In this document: in pieces, positions 1 to 12,700 of the stretch
Layout of the letters: each line of letters starts with the position of its first letter
Numbering within the stretch: the stretch's first letter is position 1
Source of the DNA: Montifringilla adamsi
Taxonomy: Eukaryota > Chordata > Aves > Passeriformes > Passeridae
Assembly (NCBI GenBank): GCA_017590115.1
Contig: JAGGNK010006626.1
Coordinates: forward strand, 335,269 to 399,268
DNA: 64,000 nt
Direction of reading: 5' to 3'
Program-made: the position numbers and the translations under genes
Notes under the pieces: model-generated
Seen by the model: the letters and a program-made list of their open reading frames with translations, nothing else
The model's database searches: none
What the model was told of the DNA's origin: nothing

Positions 1-699
1 AGTTTTTAAAGAGATATCTCTATGATTCATATGTATTTGAAGAAGATACTATGGGAAATTTCATTTTATTTCTTTCTTTTTTCTGTCTCACATGATTTTT
101 ATCAACTGTGTAAGGCTATCCCTTACTATCAGGTCCAAACTATGCAAGTTGCTATCTGTGTAAGTGGAATGAAATTATCTGTTTTAGAGCAGTTGCAGAT
201 GAATGTGTTTTTGAGCTTCCATGGCTCCAAATATTCTGGATAATTTACAGTATTACCAGAATATCACGACTCAGTCTTAAAAGAGGCATTGCATACATTT
301 ATTTTATTAAATAATAATTGTTCAGACTTGTAGCTGAAGGTTCAAGTCATTTTTTATAGTTACTCTTACTCTAGTAAAATAATTTTTTCTGGCTTAAGTT
401 AAGCTCCTTGAAACTTATTTTTTAGCCTTATCAATTTTTTTTTTTAATTATTTCATTTTCTGAAAATTTAGTGCATCCTCATGGGGAATATACTTTGTTA
501 TAATATAAAGTGGTCGATTGTAGGCTAAGTCTCTGTTCCATGCATAATCTTTTAAATCCCTTTAGCTGTGCCGAAGGAAGCTCTTGATGCGCTCTTGCTT
601 TGATTTTTAAGACTAATCTGAAATACTATTTTCTCATTTATGTTACCAAAATGACATCATCCATTCCTTCTTTGCCCAAAGAGGGAAGAAGGACTGTCC
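1..699. other. Intronic DNA without recognised features
   Basis: AT-rich sequence. I see no repeat, exon or structured element before the CR1 cluster that starts near 700. Confidence 0.5.
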
Positions 700-1096
700 T
701 ATGGGCCAAACCCAACACAGGGTTCAAGGTGTGGCCTCACCAGTGCCCAGTACCGGGGACAATCCCTGCCCTGGCCCTGCTGGCCACACCATCGCTGATC
801 CAGGCCAGGATGCCATTGGCCTTCTTGGCCACCTGGGCACTCCCTGGCTCATGTTCAGCCGCTGTCAGCAGCACCCCCAGGTCCTTTCCAGCCACTCTGC
901 CCCAGCCTGTGGCACTGCCTGGGGTTGTTGTGACCCAAGGGCAGGACCCAGCACTGGGCCTTGCTGAACCTCACACCATTGGCCTCAGCCATGATCCAGC
1001 CTGCTCAGATCCCTCTGCAGAGCCTTCCTACCCTCCAGCAGATCAGCACTCCCACCCAGCTTGGTCTTGTCTGCAGGCTTTCTGAGGGTGCACTAG
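700..1096 (-). mobile_element. CR1 LINE fragment, reverse-transcriptase C-terminal part
   Basis: Read on the minus strand, this GC-rich stretch matches the distal part of the CR1 reverse-transcriptase ORF. It has the conserved block that normally reads as a dilemma of LEG...LQRDLDRL, followed by a K-A-K...L-x-L-G-H region, here degraded. The plus-strand 161-codon frame at 600-1085 is a shadow of it. The fragment is truncated at both ends and inactive. It stops at about 1095, where the tail of another CR1 begins, so the two are nested or juxtaposed. Confidence 0.8.
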
Positions 1097-1216
1097 ATAG
1101 AATCATGGAGCTGGTTTGGTCAGGAAAGACTTTTAAGATCCTTGGATCAAGCCGTAAAGTTAACACTGCCACATTCACCACTAAGCCATGTACCTAAGTG
1201 TGGGACACGCATCTAC
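1097..1216 (-). mobile_element. CR1 LINE 3' end fragment
   Basis: It begins with TAGAATCATGG, the inverted CR1 tail, followed by the antisense CR1 3' UTR (…AAGACTTTTAAGATC…, …CCACTAAGCCATGTACC…). The piece is about 120 bp and is directly followed by a CR1 in the opposite orientation. Confidence 0.8.
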
Positions 1217-1221
1217 CCCCA

Positions 1222-1632
1222 GTGTAAAGGAGCACAAGTCCTATGAGGAGCAGCTTGGGGAACTGGGGTGTTTTAGCCTGGAGGAAAGGAGGCTCAGGAG
1301 AGACTTTATTGCTCTCTACAACCACCTGAAAGGAGGTTGTAGTGAGGTCGGTAGCAGTCTTTTATCCCACATAACCAGAACAGAACACGAGCAAATGGCC
1401 TCAAGTTGCACCAGGAGTGGTTTAGACTAGTTATTAGGAAAATTTCCTTCTCCAGTACAGTTGTCAAGCGCTGGATCGAGCTGCCCAGGGAAGTGGCAGA
1501 GTCATTGTCCCTGAAGATATTTTTGAGATACATGTGATGTGGTGCTTGGGGACATCGTTTAGTGTTGACCTTGGCATTTGCTGGCTTAACAGTTGAACTC
1601 AATGATCTTAAAGGTCTACTGTAACCTAAAAA
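1222..1632 (+). mobile_element. CR1 LINE 3' fragment
   Basis: Sense-strand CR1 landmarks in order: AGCACAAGTCCTATGAGGAG, GGAGGCTCAGGAGAGAC, CTACAACCACCTGAAAGGAG, CTGCCCAGGGAAGTGG and a 3' end with GATCTTAAAGGTCTACTG. The tail repeat has decayed. It is the partner of the inverted 3' end at 1097-1216, making a head-to-head pair. Confidence 0.85.
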
Positions 1633-2337
1633 ATTCGAGAATTTTATTATCTGCTCAGAGAATCTCTCAAAAACTGCAATAATGGGTGCTCTAAGCTGTT
1701 TTCCACAAATCTGTAGGTTCTTACATCAACAGACGACAAGATGTAGTGTTAAGAACACCTTTGCATATCAGCTGAGGTGCTCCATATCATCTGTAGAGGG
1801 CTGGGTCTGTCATTTTAAGCTTTGCTAAATAATGCATGCTGTACACACCAATCAATTTTTTTTTTGTTATAGACAGGCTCCATTACTCTCTAGGACAAAA
1901 GATCTGGTGTCATACCATTCTGTACCAGACAAGAGATTTGTTCCTATTGTTTCCAAGTCCTTTTCTCCCTTTTCTAAATATGCTCCTTTGTGCTTTCTTT
2001 TCATGCTTAATTTCAGTCATGGTGATATTAGCTTACTGTTTGAAGCCTTATATTGGCCAGGGAAAGAAAAAACTTGTATTTAAAATGGGTACTTAAATGG
2101 AATTTTGAAGGACTGTTGTTCCAAGTATATGTTAAGGAGCTGTCTAAGTAAAAGTTTTAGCTTCTGGTGTTTGTATTTCACAGTACAACAATTTATTTCA
2201 TATCTTAAGGTCTTTTTCTATGGTCTGTCCTTTTTCCCGTAGACTAGCCAAGAAATATATATTTTGTGGTAGCACTGATGTAAAGAGTGAAAAAAATATT
2301 ATTGCATTCTTAGGAATCTGCAGTTAAAGGAAATAGG

Positions 2338-2482
2338 TATTCTGTTGTTCAAGAAGTGGTTGGACAACGCTCTTGGGCACATATTGTAATTTTTGGGGTT
2401 GTCCCATGCAATGCCAGGAGTTGGGGACTTTGATAATCCTTGTGGATTCCTTCCAGCTCAGGATATTCTATGATTCTCTGAT
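2338..2482 (+). mobile_element. CR1 LINE 3' end fragment
   Basis: It has a short CR1 3' terminus: TTCAAGAAGTGGTTGGACAA, CCAGGAGTTGGGGAC, GATAATCCTTGTGGATTCC, then the tail ATTCTATGATTCTCTGAT. The 5' truncation is typical of CR1 insertions. Confidence 0.8.
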
Positions 2483-5400
2483 ACTATTGACAGGAATGGT
2501 CATCTATGTTTAATGAAAAAGAAACCAGAGGAGGTTTTTTTAAAGAAACCTTTTCATCATTAAAATGAAAATGTAAAAGATACCCAATTACTGGGACTTC
2601 CTAGTTACCACAAAGTCATTACATTAAGTAATAATCACATGAATTTTTTTTTGTCTGAGTATTGAGGCTGTGTGCTAAACAGTATGTTCTCTCAATGTGA
2701 ATAGACAGAAGCAGAACAGATAACAAACCCAGCAAATGCCATAAACTAGCTTAGTGATTATGAGTATTTGAAGCGTGACCTAAAAACCTGAAAAATAGAG
2801 AGGTGACCAAATTTCTTAGCAAAAATTAAAATTTATATGGTAGTTCCAAATAATAATCAGCAGGTCTGCAGGACTAATATACCAATCTCTTTTCAATCAT
2901 TCTCTTACCCCTATAATTCCAGCTCCTGCTTTTGCATTTTTGCTGCTTACCATGCACACTGTTCCAGCCTTCATTACAGTAACACTGTCTTATTTCACTT
3001 GCCTGTAAGAAAGTAAACTTAGCAAAAGCCATTAGAAGTATGGCTGCCTAAACTAGATGCCATGGTAGATGAAGGAAAAGCAATTTAGGAGGGGACAGTA
3101 GTGCCATACCTTTTGTTTTCAGTGTCAGCTGACTATTAAAACAGCTGGGCTGTTAATGAGAGCTTCATCTATGCATGCTGCTAAATCTCATATAGTTTCT
3201 GTAGAATATCAGTGTTAATTTCCAGCTGTCCAAATGTATTATAACACATTCAGTATTTTCCTATCTTCTGATCTTTTCCTTTCCATTAAATTATTTCATT
3301 TGCTAGTTACAGGTAGAATTGTTACTTAATTGTGAATGAGAAATGTGGACTGTTGTGATGTTATGGTAGAAAATATTCTTTGAAAAAATATGAAATCATG
3401 TGATTTATGTAGAATTGGTACTATTGCAACACTCACACTGGAAAAGAAAATCCAAGTGCACAGGATCCCCCTTTATGTCTGCCAGTCTTGTAGTAGTAAA
3501 ATACAATAGTGTTTCCTGAGAAAGACAAGAGACCTCAGTGCCTCAATGGAAGGAAAGTGCATGTGTGAATAATATATCTCACTTATTCTAAAAATTATGT
3601 CTTTAGACATATTTAGTCATAAAATTATTTAAAAATTATTGCCTTTAGAATTTGAGGTGCATACTTGTAAGGATCTGGCTCCTTTTATTCTTTTCCAGCA
3701 TGTTGCCAATAACAGTTTTCTATCCCAATTTGAATGAAAGAGTGCATCAGTCACGCTTGCACAGTCAGTGTTTTACCACTTCTTCCACTAGTACCATTCT
3801 CTCAATAATGAGGAGAATAGCCTAATGCAGAACAGAAAATTTCTTCCTACTATTTCCTTGGGAACTTACATGATTAATTCAAATACATTATCAGATTTTT
3901 ACTATTCTTCAAATGCCTTTTCAAGGGCTTAGATAGTATTATTTCTGCTTGCATTGTTAGATTCAGGTAGAATCAACATAAATTGAAAAAGAGCAATTCT
4001 TCTTAAGTTGATTTGCCTCTCTCCCTGAAAGTTTTTGAAGGAAAGCTAGAGAAATTACTGATTGCTTTAAAGTTGTGTTTTCTTTTCTGTGGCATATGTA
4101 CTGCTGTAGTAATTTGCCACTGTGAGATCTTGTTATTCTGTTTTTCAAATCTGAATGGTTTATTTCTCTCCTAGTTTTTTCTCTTTCTTATTTAATTTTT
4201 CTGCCTGATCTATTTTGATGTCATGTTGAGCATTGTCCCAAATTAGGTTGGATTTTTTTTCTTTCTTGTGTCCTCTCCAGTTGGCAATAAGTTATTATCC
4301 GTTGCTTGGACTGATTTGAGATTTTAAATGTGTGCTACCATAAATTCTAACTATTTCCAGTGTTTTGATTTACGAACTTTAATTTTTTTATAGCAGGAAT
4401 TTTAAAACCTCGTTTGTTTCATACTGATTTCTTGCAAAATATACCAAAATAGAATTAATGTGCACCCTATGCTCTTTTCAGGCTTTAAGTGATTCTGACT
4501 TTATAAAATAGGAAAAAAATTCCATAGTGTGAAATAAACCATATAATGCCCTCTAACTCACTCTTCGTGGAAGTGTCTAGGGTTACATAAACTTTTTGCC
4601 AACCCATCACTAAAACTGCATTTTTTGTCATGGCTGTCATAAGAGTGATGGATTTCATGATTGTCGTGTTTTTTAAAAAATGTCCATGACTTTTGACATT
4701 GTGGTTTTTTGCATGTGTGTGGGAGGATGTGATGGTAAATAGTTTGAACCAATTACAATGAGAATTTTCCGAGCTGCCAAGTTAAGCTTTGAGCTCTATG
4801 GGAAGCAAGTGGAGAACAGGAGCTCAGCGGCAGTTCTGCAGTGACACACAGGATTAGGCATGTGAACTCTCAGTGAGAACTTCTGCTTCTTCCAGAGGTA
4901 GTTAGGCATCTGCTTCCTCAGGAGAGTGGGGTTTTTTCTTACTTGGAAAGGTCAATAACTTTAGTTATACTGTGATTGCTGTTTGAGATCCTGCTGTAGT
5001 TCTCAGAGTAGACTCCACTCTGCTTTTTGAGGGGGTTTTGCCTTTTTTGGTGGAGTAGAGTAGTTGAGCATCTTGGTGTAAAAAAACATGGCTTTTGACA
5101 ATTTGCACTGCATTGCTGTAGTCTTTAACTTCATCTCATGCTCTTAGCTTTTAAAAAATATCCAAGGAAGAACTCCACACATGGTTGTTGATTATAGACA
5201 ATTGAATCAATTTCAATAAATGCTGTTTAATGTTTTGCTTTGAAAATACGATGAATTAGAAAGCAAAATCAGTTTGTGGATTTAGTGGTTCCTGAGTTTG
5301 GCTAGACTAGGGTTTGCAAATAACTTCAGGGACATAAATTAAAACTGCACTGGATTAAATAACAGTTTAGAAATTCAATCTATTTTTACCTTAAATGCCT

Positions 5401-6574
5401 CCATATTTTCCAGTTGTCTCTATACATGTTACAGTGCTTCATAATTTGATACCTAGCATGTATTTGGATGACAGGCTTTCAAAAGGAAGCAAAAAATAAC
5501 AGGCAGCTAAGTTTTGTGCTACAGATTGGTCTTGTATCAAGAGAAGTATTTGACATTAATGTATGACGTACTCATGTTAAATGCTGTTTGCTTATGATAA
5601 CCTGTGGTACTTCATGATCTGTCTCAATTGATCTAAGCTTATGATTGAAAAGAGGTTCAAAACCAGTTATGCTTAATCAAGAAGTATTTCAGTCCATGTG
5701 TATTTTCTCTCAATGGAAGGGTCTGTTTTGGAGTTTTTGTCTGTTAGTCTAGATAAACTTAGTTTTGCAGTTGTACAGCAGAGTACAGGGACCTTAGGTG
5801 AGGCAAGCTCCTACTTAATAGACCCAATGTATTGAGGCATCATGTACTTTCAGAGATGTCCAGCAGTCCTCTTTGTCTCAGGGATATGATTACACACAGG
5901 AATATTTCTTCCATCAAGTATGTCAGATTTGTACAGAAGAGTACAGAAGGAGTTTTATCTGTTTATCAAAGAGATTGTATTTGTTTTTTCTAAAAAAGAG
6001 TTGACTATGCATTTATAAAATGTGTAGGTCACTAGTAAGATGTAACTGTTTGATCCTTCATAGATTATGCAGAGCCTGGAAGAGACTGGGAGGAGAGTAT
6101 TTCCTGCATGTTTCTGACATTAACTCAAGTAACCATGGTGTTTATTAAATTTGTCTGACTAGCTGAGCTTAAATAGTCTAATAGTATTCAAGCTTTGGAA
6201 AGTACAGCATATTCAAAGAATTTTCACCATATTCTCCTTTTGAATTTTTTGTAGATAAATATCCAGAATTACAATGTTAGAGCAAACCATGCTCTCCCTA
6301 TGTGAGTTAGTAAATCCTGCTTGATTCACCTTCTTACTAATGATTGTCTGAAGAGATAGTATGTGATGGAAACTTTGATCAGATATCTATGATTTGCTAA
6401 TTTCTTTTTATATAAAAAGTCTGTGTTCTGTTTTATAAATCTTAGTTAACTTTGGGCACTATAGATTTTTGAATGCTTGGCAAGGAGGTATGTTTATTTT
6501 GGCTAAAGATATGGAAATGTGAATATTTCCTTTTTCCCATCATGTAAACTAGTAATGGAGTAATGGAAAAAAGC
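2483..6574. other. Intronic DNA without recognised features
   Basis: AT-rich unique-looking DNA. Only short chance frames of up to about 65 codons occur. A CAG|GTAGAA juxtaposition near 3312 has a poor pyrimidine tract and was not called. Confidence 0.5.
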
Positions 6575-6640
6575 AAGGATTTTGGACCTATTAGATCATC
6601 TAGTCTGACCTTCATTATATCATGGTTTGTCCCACTTACC
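6575..6640 (-). mobile_element. Possible old CR1 3' tail
   Basis: GACCTATTAGATCATCTAGT followed by CTGACC matches the antisense form of old reptile/bird CR1 3' ends. Only about 60 bp are recognisable, so this is tentative. Confidence 0.4.
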
Positions 6641-6959
6641 CTTTTCATAATCCCAGTATTCCATGCTTTTTGAAGGCAGAAGTTGTGCCTTCAGAACATG
6701 TTCAGAATATGTTTTGAAGAAGTGGGTATCATGATATGAAGACAAGAAAATGTGGAGAATACACTTATTCTTTCGGCAGTTTTTGGTAGTGAGTGGGTAT
6801 ACTTTCTGTGAGACATTTGTGCCCAATCTGCAACTATATCTTCTTGCTTTTCTCTGCTAATGTTAGTCCTCGTGTCTCAGTATTATTTCCTCTTCTTTTA
6901 TTTGTACATGTATATTGCCTGTCTTCTTACTTTTTTTTCCTTGAAAAGACAGAATAGAC

Positions 6960-8325
6960 AGTGTTGTACTCTTTGAAGTTCCAGATAATTGGAAAAACGT
7001 TTATTTAAAAATGGGAAGTACAGACCAGCCAGTTTCACCTTTGTGCCAGGCAAGATCATGGAGCAGATTCTCTTGGAAACTCTGCTTAGGCACATGAAAA
7101 CAAAGGGGTGATTATTAACGGCCAACATGGCTTTACTAATGGCAAATCGTGCCTGATGAATCTGGTGTCTTTGTGAATGGAATGACAACATCAGTGGATG
7201 GGGCAGAGCTACTGACATCCCCTCCTGGACTTACGCAAGGTGTTTGACACTGTCCCACACATCATCCTTGTCTCTGAATTGGAGAGACATGGATTTGAGG
7301 GATGGACCACTGGGTGGATAAAGAACTGGCTGGATGGCCAGTCACAAGGAGTTGTGGTCAAGGGTTCATGGTCCATGTGGAGACCAGTGAGGAATGGTGT
7401 CCCTCAGGGGTCAGTGCTGGGGCCGATACTGCTCAACATCTTTGTCAGGGACACGGACAGTGGGATCAAGGGCGCCCTCAGCAAGGCCACTGACAGCACC
7501 AGGCTGTGTGGGGCAGTGGACATGCTGGAGGAAAGAGATGGCATCCAGAGGGACCTGGACAGGCTTGAGAGCTGGGCCAGTGCAAACTTCATGGGGGTCA
7601 ACAAAGCGAAGTGCAAGGTCCTACAGCTGGGTCATGGCAATCCCCGACACACCAACAGCTTGGGCAAAGTGACTGAGAGCAGCCCTGTAGTGAAAGATTT
7701 GGGGTGATGGTAGATGAAAAACTCAATATTAACCAGTTCAGAAAGCCAAGGAAATCCTGGGCTGCATCAAAAGGAGCATGGCCTGCGGGTAAGGGAGGTG
7801 ATTCTGCCCCTCTGCTCCAGCTGGAGTGCTGCGTTCAGCTCTGGTCCCCCAAAATAAGGACAAGGAGCTGCTGGAGCAAGTCCAGAGGAGGCCATGAAGC
7901 TGATAAGAGGACTGGAACACCTTCCATGTGAAGACAGGCTGAAAAAGTTGAGATTGTTGAGCTTGGAGAAGAGAATGTTGTGTGGGGACCTCATAGCAAC
8001 CTTCCAGTATCTGAAGGAGGCTGCAGGGAAGCCTGAGGGGCTCTTCATCAGGAGCTGAAATGATAGGGCAAGGAGTAATGGGTACAAAGTGCAAGAGCGA
8101 AAATTTAGGTTAGGTATTAGGAGAATGTGAGGTTGGTGAGACAGTGGAATAGGTTGCCCGGGGAGGTTTTGGTTGCTCCAACACTGGCAATGTTCAAGAC
8201 CAGGCTGGCCAAGGCCTTGAGCAACCTGGCCTAGTGGGAGTTGTCCCTTTCCATGGCAGGAGTGGTTGGGACTACATGATTAAGGTTCATTTCAATCCCT
8301 TAGCATTTAATGTTTCTTTGATTCT
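6960..8325 (+). mobile_element. CR1 LINE, 5'-truncated, with reverse-transcriptase remnant
   Basis: This is the longest CR1 copy in the window. The frame at 7240-7707 (155 codons) keeps the reverse-transcriptase motifs FDTVPH near residue 2, W-x-x-x-W-L-x-G near 26-33 and [10 protein letters not shown] at 53-62. The YADD-type catalytic box reads K-A-T-D at 82-85, so the first catalytic aspartate is lost. The frame stops at 7707 and homology continues in other frames. It goes on through the CR1 3' part (GAGACAGTGGAATAGGTTGCC) to a decayed tail near 8300-8325. It is an inactive fossil retroposon, not a host gene. Confidence 0.88.
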
Positions 8326-9689
8326 TTATACCAAGTATTTTCTTCAGTAGCTGAGCAATTTTTTGGCTCTCTTCTATAAATTTGCACTTGTTAACTAACT
8401 GTTTTCAATACAAATCTTTCATAATTGAAAATCTATCACTTACTTTTTACAAAATACCCTTTTTTTCCCTTCGCATTTTTTTCTTGTATTTAACATTTTG
8501 TTGATACTAAGGCAATTGGCCAGTAGAACTGCTGGGTAATTCTAAATCACTTTTTCAAAGATTGGCATATTCTCAGTTTTCTAATTTTCGTATGATAAAT
8601 CAAAAGATGAGGAGACAGAGAGTCACTCAACTAATCCTTTTGGAAATTTAAATAGAAGTTTACTGATTAAAATGTATTTATTATTCCATTAGATGAATTC
8701 TAACAACTTGCTTTACAACTGATGTACTGAAAAATTGTGCACCATTTTTGTGTAGCATGATTCTGGTTTTTGCTAAACACAGAGATGTATTTTTTTATGT
8801 GTGTGCTTGTATCTCTCATAGTACATAGTTCTTTTCAATTCGAGTCGCTGCATTCAGTTTCCCAGTGAACCAGTCTGGGGTTCCTACCAGTGCTGTCCTT
8901 TTTATGTGTGGCAGAATTGTGATTTGGGGCCAACTAACTTAGGTCTTTAAGGATTTTCAAATGCAATCACAATTTTTTGGCATTCTAGTATTCTCAGTTT
9001 TGTAATAATTGTACAATCTTTCTATAATTTTTATCAGTGTTGGAGAACTAGCTCAGATGTCACACTGTTTTCATATACTTGTGAGCCAGTTTGCTCTTAT
9101 TTTCTCTTTTGTTTTAATTTGTGATCAGTGGTCTCTAGGCAGTCGTTCTCAATTCAAAACCGACTAACCTTCATCTCATAATGAAGTCTGAAATACTTTG
9201 TGTTGGATGCAATATCAGTGATTCAAAGGTCATGTAGTACTCCTTAAGCTATTTTCATCAGAACTTCCACTATAATTTCTGATTTTTCTCTCAGTGCCTT
9301 ATTAACAGATAATTTTAAAGTATTGTATTTTTTTTGTTTGGGGTTTTGTTTTGTAGACAACAACTTTAACTACTCTGTTTTCAGGATGTTCAGGTTTTTT
9401 AGGTATCAGGCTGGTCTGCAGGCTTGGAAAGCTCTTCAGCTTCAAAAGTATTTTAAAATAATTTCTCTTTCTTGGACTTGTTTTTACTCTACACTATCTT
9501 TTTTAACTAGAATTTTAGTCACTGATTTCCTCCTAGAGTTTTCAACACTGTGTGTGTATTGATCCTGTAGGTTTCAACAATGTCAATTATGTCAGTTAGC
9601 CAGTTGTACCAATTAGTTTCATATCACGTAATACTTGGAGTATGGGATCATTCCTACTAGAAATGAGAACATTGCAGTAAATTCATGTA

Positions 9690-9745
9690 ATCTAAATGCA
9701 GAAGGGATATATTAGGTCATCTAGTCTGTCATCTCATCAGAGGGG
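9690..9745 (-). mobile_element. Possible old CR1 3' tail
   Basis: AGGTCATCTAGTCTGTCATC resembles the antisense end of ancient CR1 copies and is similar to the piece at 6575. It is very short, so confidence is low. Confidence 0.35.
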
Positions 9746-12700
9746 GATTATACTCTTTCATATTCTCTAAAATCTTGTTGAGAACAAAATGTTCCAAGTA
9801 ATGGTACTTCCATCGTGTCTCTTAATTACTCCACGTACAAATATATTTTGCAGCAGCAAAATACCTTTGTGTGTCTGTGTTTGTGTGGTTTTCCTACTGA
9901 ATTACTAAGTAACTGAACTTTAAGGTACTTGTCTTGGTCAAGGTAACTTAAGGTAATAGCTGTGGTCAAGCAGAAATGTTTCAGCAATGTATTTCTGGTT
10001 TTGCTAGTTTTGTTTCCTGTTCTTTTAGATGGCAGTGCCCTTTCCTAAAATCCAGCTTTTATGGATGCTTTTAAACAGGGATCTTTTGTGCAACCCTGAT
10101 ATCCTTTTCTAATTTTATGAGGACTGCTTCAGTGAGTTCATATGTCTCAGCCCTCTTTATTTTCCTCTAGAATGTTGAACCATTCTGATTTCATTGTCTC
10201 ATTCACCGTTGATCCACTATTCTTCATAGTGTACTGACTTTTTACATTAATATGTAATCATGATCTTGGAAAAGTGGAATAGGGTCACCTGAAATACCAT
10301 TTTGTTAAAAAGTTGGGATCTTGATGCGTTATGGCTCTGTTTAGTATTTTTTTTAATCCCTCTGTGTGTGTCAATAGAAGTTGCTTGATATAGCTATCTT
10401 TGTAATGTTTTTCTTCACCCTTCTCCCTGAGGTCAAGCAGCAATTCCTTTGTTTAATTGTTGATCCAAATGTTTTCATATACATAAAATACTTTAACAAT
10501 TACTTCTTTTGTTGTTATTGTTGTTATTATTGTGGATTAATCATGAATGGTTCAGTGCAAACCCTTGACATCATGTAACTCTGAGAAGTTGGCCAGTATC
10601 TGTTTCTCTCCTTTGGTGCTAGCCGTTGACTGCTTAAACTTGGCAGTTTCTGTGCATGGTCTATCACTGGCTTATACACTGGCAGCAAGAAAAAAAATTG
10701 CAACAGTACATCTGTAATAGTGTGAGTTCTAAAACTTAGAACAAGATTCATGAAATTGCTTTAAATATTTATTGAGCTTAAATGGAAGTAGGTAATGGCT
10801 TTATTTTCCTTTTTTTGTAAATTTTGATAGTTGTTTCTACATGCAGTGTGTACAGTTCACCTTTTGGTGGAGACATAGCATGCTCTGCAGGCCTTTCAGT
10901 GGAAGGTAAAAGCTGCTGACTCATTGAATTCAAAAGGCTGTGCTCTGGGTTGTGTGGTAAGAGGAGAGGCTTGTTAAGACTGAAACTGGAGACAAACAAA
11001 ACATTGTCCAAGCCTTAGAACTTCTTACGAAATACATAAACACATAGCACAGAATGGAGGTGAGAGGAGTTTGGAGGTATCTTAAGGAAATGAAGTTAGA
11101 GGAAAAGGATGCATTTTAATGAAAACTCACTATGTGTGCTGGAAATGTCTTTTATATGCCCCCCAAGCAGATGAAAGGGTGCTTTTTTCTTTTCATGAAT
11201 TGAGACTAAAACATAACATCACTACTCCGCTGGAGACTCCTGTGGGACAGGTGTGGTCAGAAAAAGACTGCTAACACTGTCTGAAGAGTCAGTGAGCAAT
11301 GTCTTGAGGCAGTTAACATTGACTGTTTTGTCACATGTTTTTGCACTCATTTACAGACCAGCATTTTTATAAAGCTTAGCTTGCTATGTTTTAGATTATT
11401 GACTTGAAGCTCTTTGCATGTAATTCTTGCTCATCTATATTGGAAAATAGCATGAAAAAACTGCATGATACAAAGTTAATCTAACAGTTATGAGGAGGAA
11501 CATGGACAAGCCAGAAGTTTCCAATTACAGGAAAAACAGAAGAGCAAGTTATTTCTTTCACTGTTTCTATTGACAATATTAAATATATAAGACCAGTTCA
11601 ACTTAGTCTGGGTTTTAGTTTTTGAGTTCAAAACAGATAAGACACAAAGTAGTAAAACTCATCTTCAAGTAGTATAATGAATTGGGAGTTTTTCAATAAC
11701 AAATATGGGATATCTATACCCACCCAAAATTAAAACAATAAAAACCCACCCAAACAAAGGCCTGAAACATGAGTAAAAATGCATGTGTAGTGATAATCTC
11801 AAAATACTTTGTGGAATCTGTGCATCTTCAGTACTAAAAACTTCAGTTAAGAAGTAGTTTAATGAATTATTACTTTTGTCCTTTATTTCCCTGGGCCCAT
11901 CACTTAAAATGTACATCTTTGCAGATTTTGGATATATATGACAGAATGTATATGCTCTTTTTATTCTCCTGGCTACTAACCTGTCTGATGAGATATCAAG
12001 CTGTTAGCTAACTATTGCTACTGATAGTTTCACAAACAAAATTATTACTGCATTTCTTGCAATTTGCTATGTTGCATTTCCCAACACAGCAAGTGGGTCT
12101 GTACTCCTACTGAAACTTAGACGTACTCTGTATGTATTTACCAATCTCTAAAATGTAACGTCTTCAGTCTTAAAAATAATGTTTAGTAGCCCACTGTGCA
12201 GATTTTTTCAAAATCACAGTTTTTCCCCCCTCAACTAGATTAATTTTTTCTCCTAGAGAACTCCTAAAGCTAATCCTCACCTGCATAATCCGGTTTGGTT
12301 TGCACTGGCATGGAATGCAAGATTGCCAGTTGTCCCAGAATTAGCTTCATCCAGACTAACACCGTGAGCTGTATTCAGTTATTGTTCCAACATTAACTTT
12401 TTAAAATATGATGTAGACGCTGCACTGAATTTGGTCCCTGAAATATTCTTTCATGATGTGCATTTGAACTGGATTAGGGTTTTGTCCATTTACATAATCT
12501 ACTCTGTATAAATAAGTATTTTTATTAATTTAATTATTGTGTTCATATTTAAAGGCATTTGGCAATTAAAACTGGAGAGAAAAGTTACTTTTTGTATGTG
12601 TGTATAAATAAATCCAACCTGGTGGTAGATTATGCTTATTTTTAACAAAATAAGCATGTAAAAACTGTAAATAGCTGTTCTTTCTTTGCTGCCAGTTGAT

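Noticed and set aside
600..1085. 161-codon plus-strand open frame
   Set aside because: It is the antisense of CR1 reverse-transcriptase sequence; the GC-rich TE leaves long open frames in several phases.
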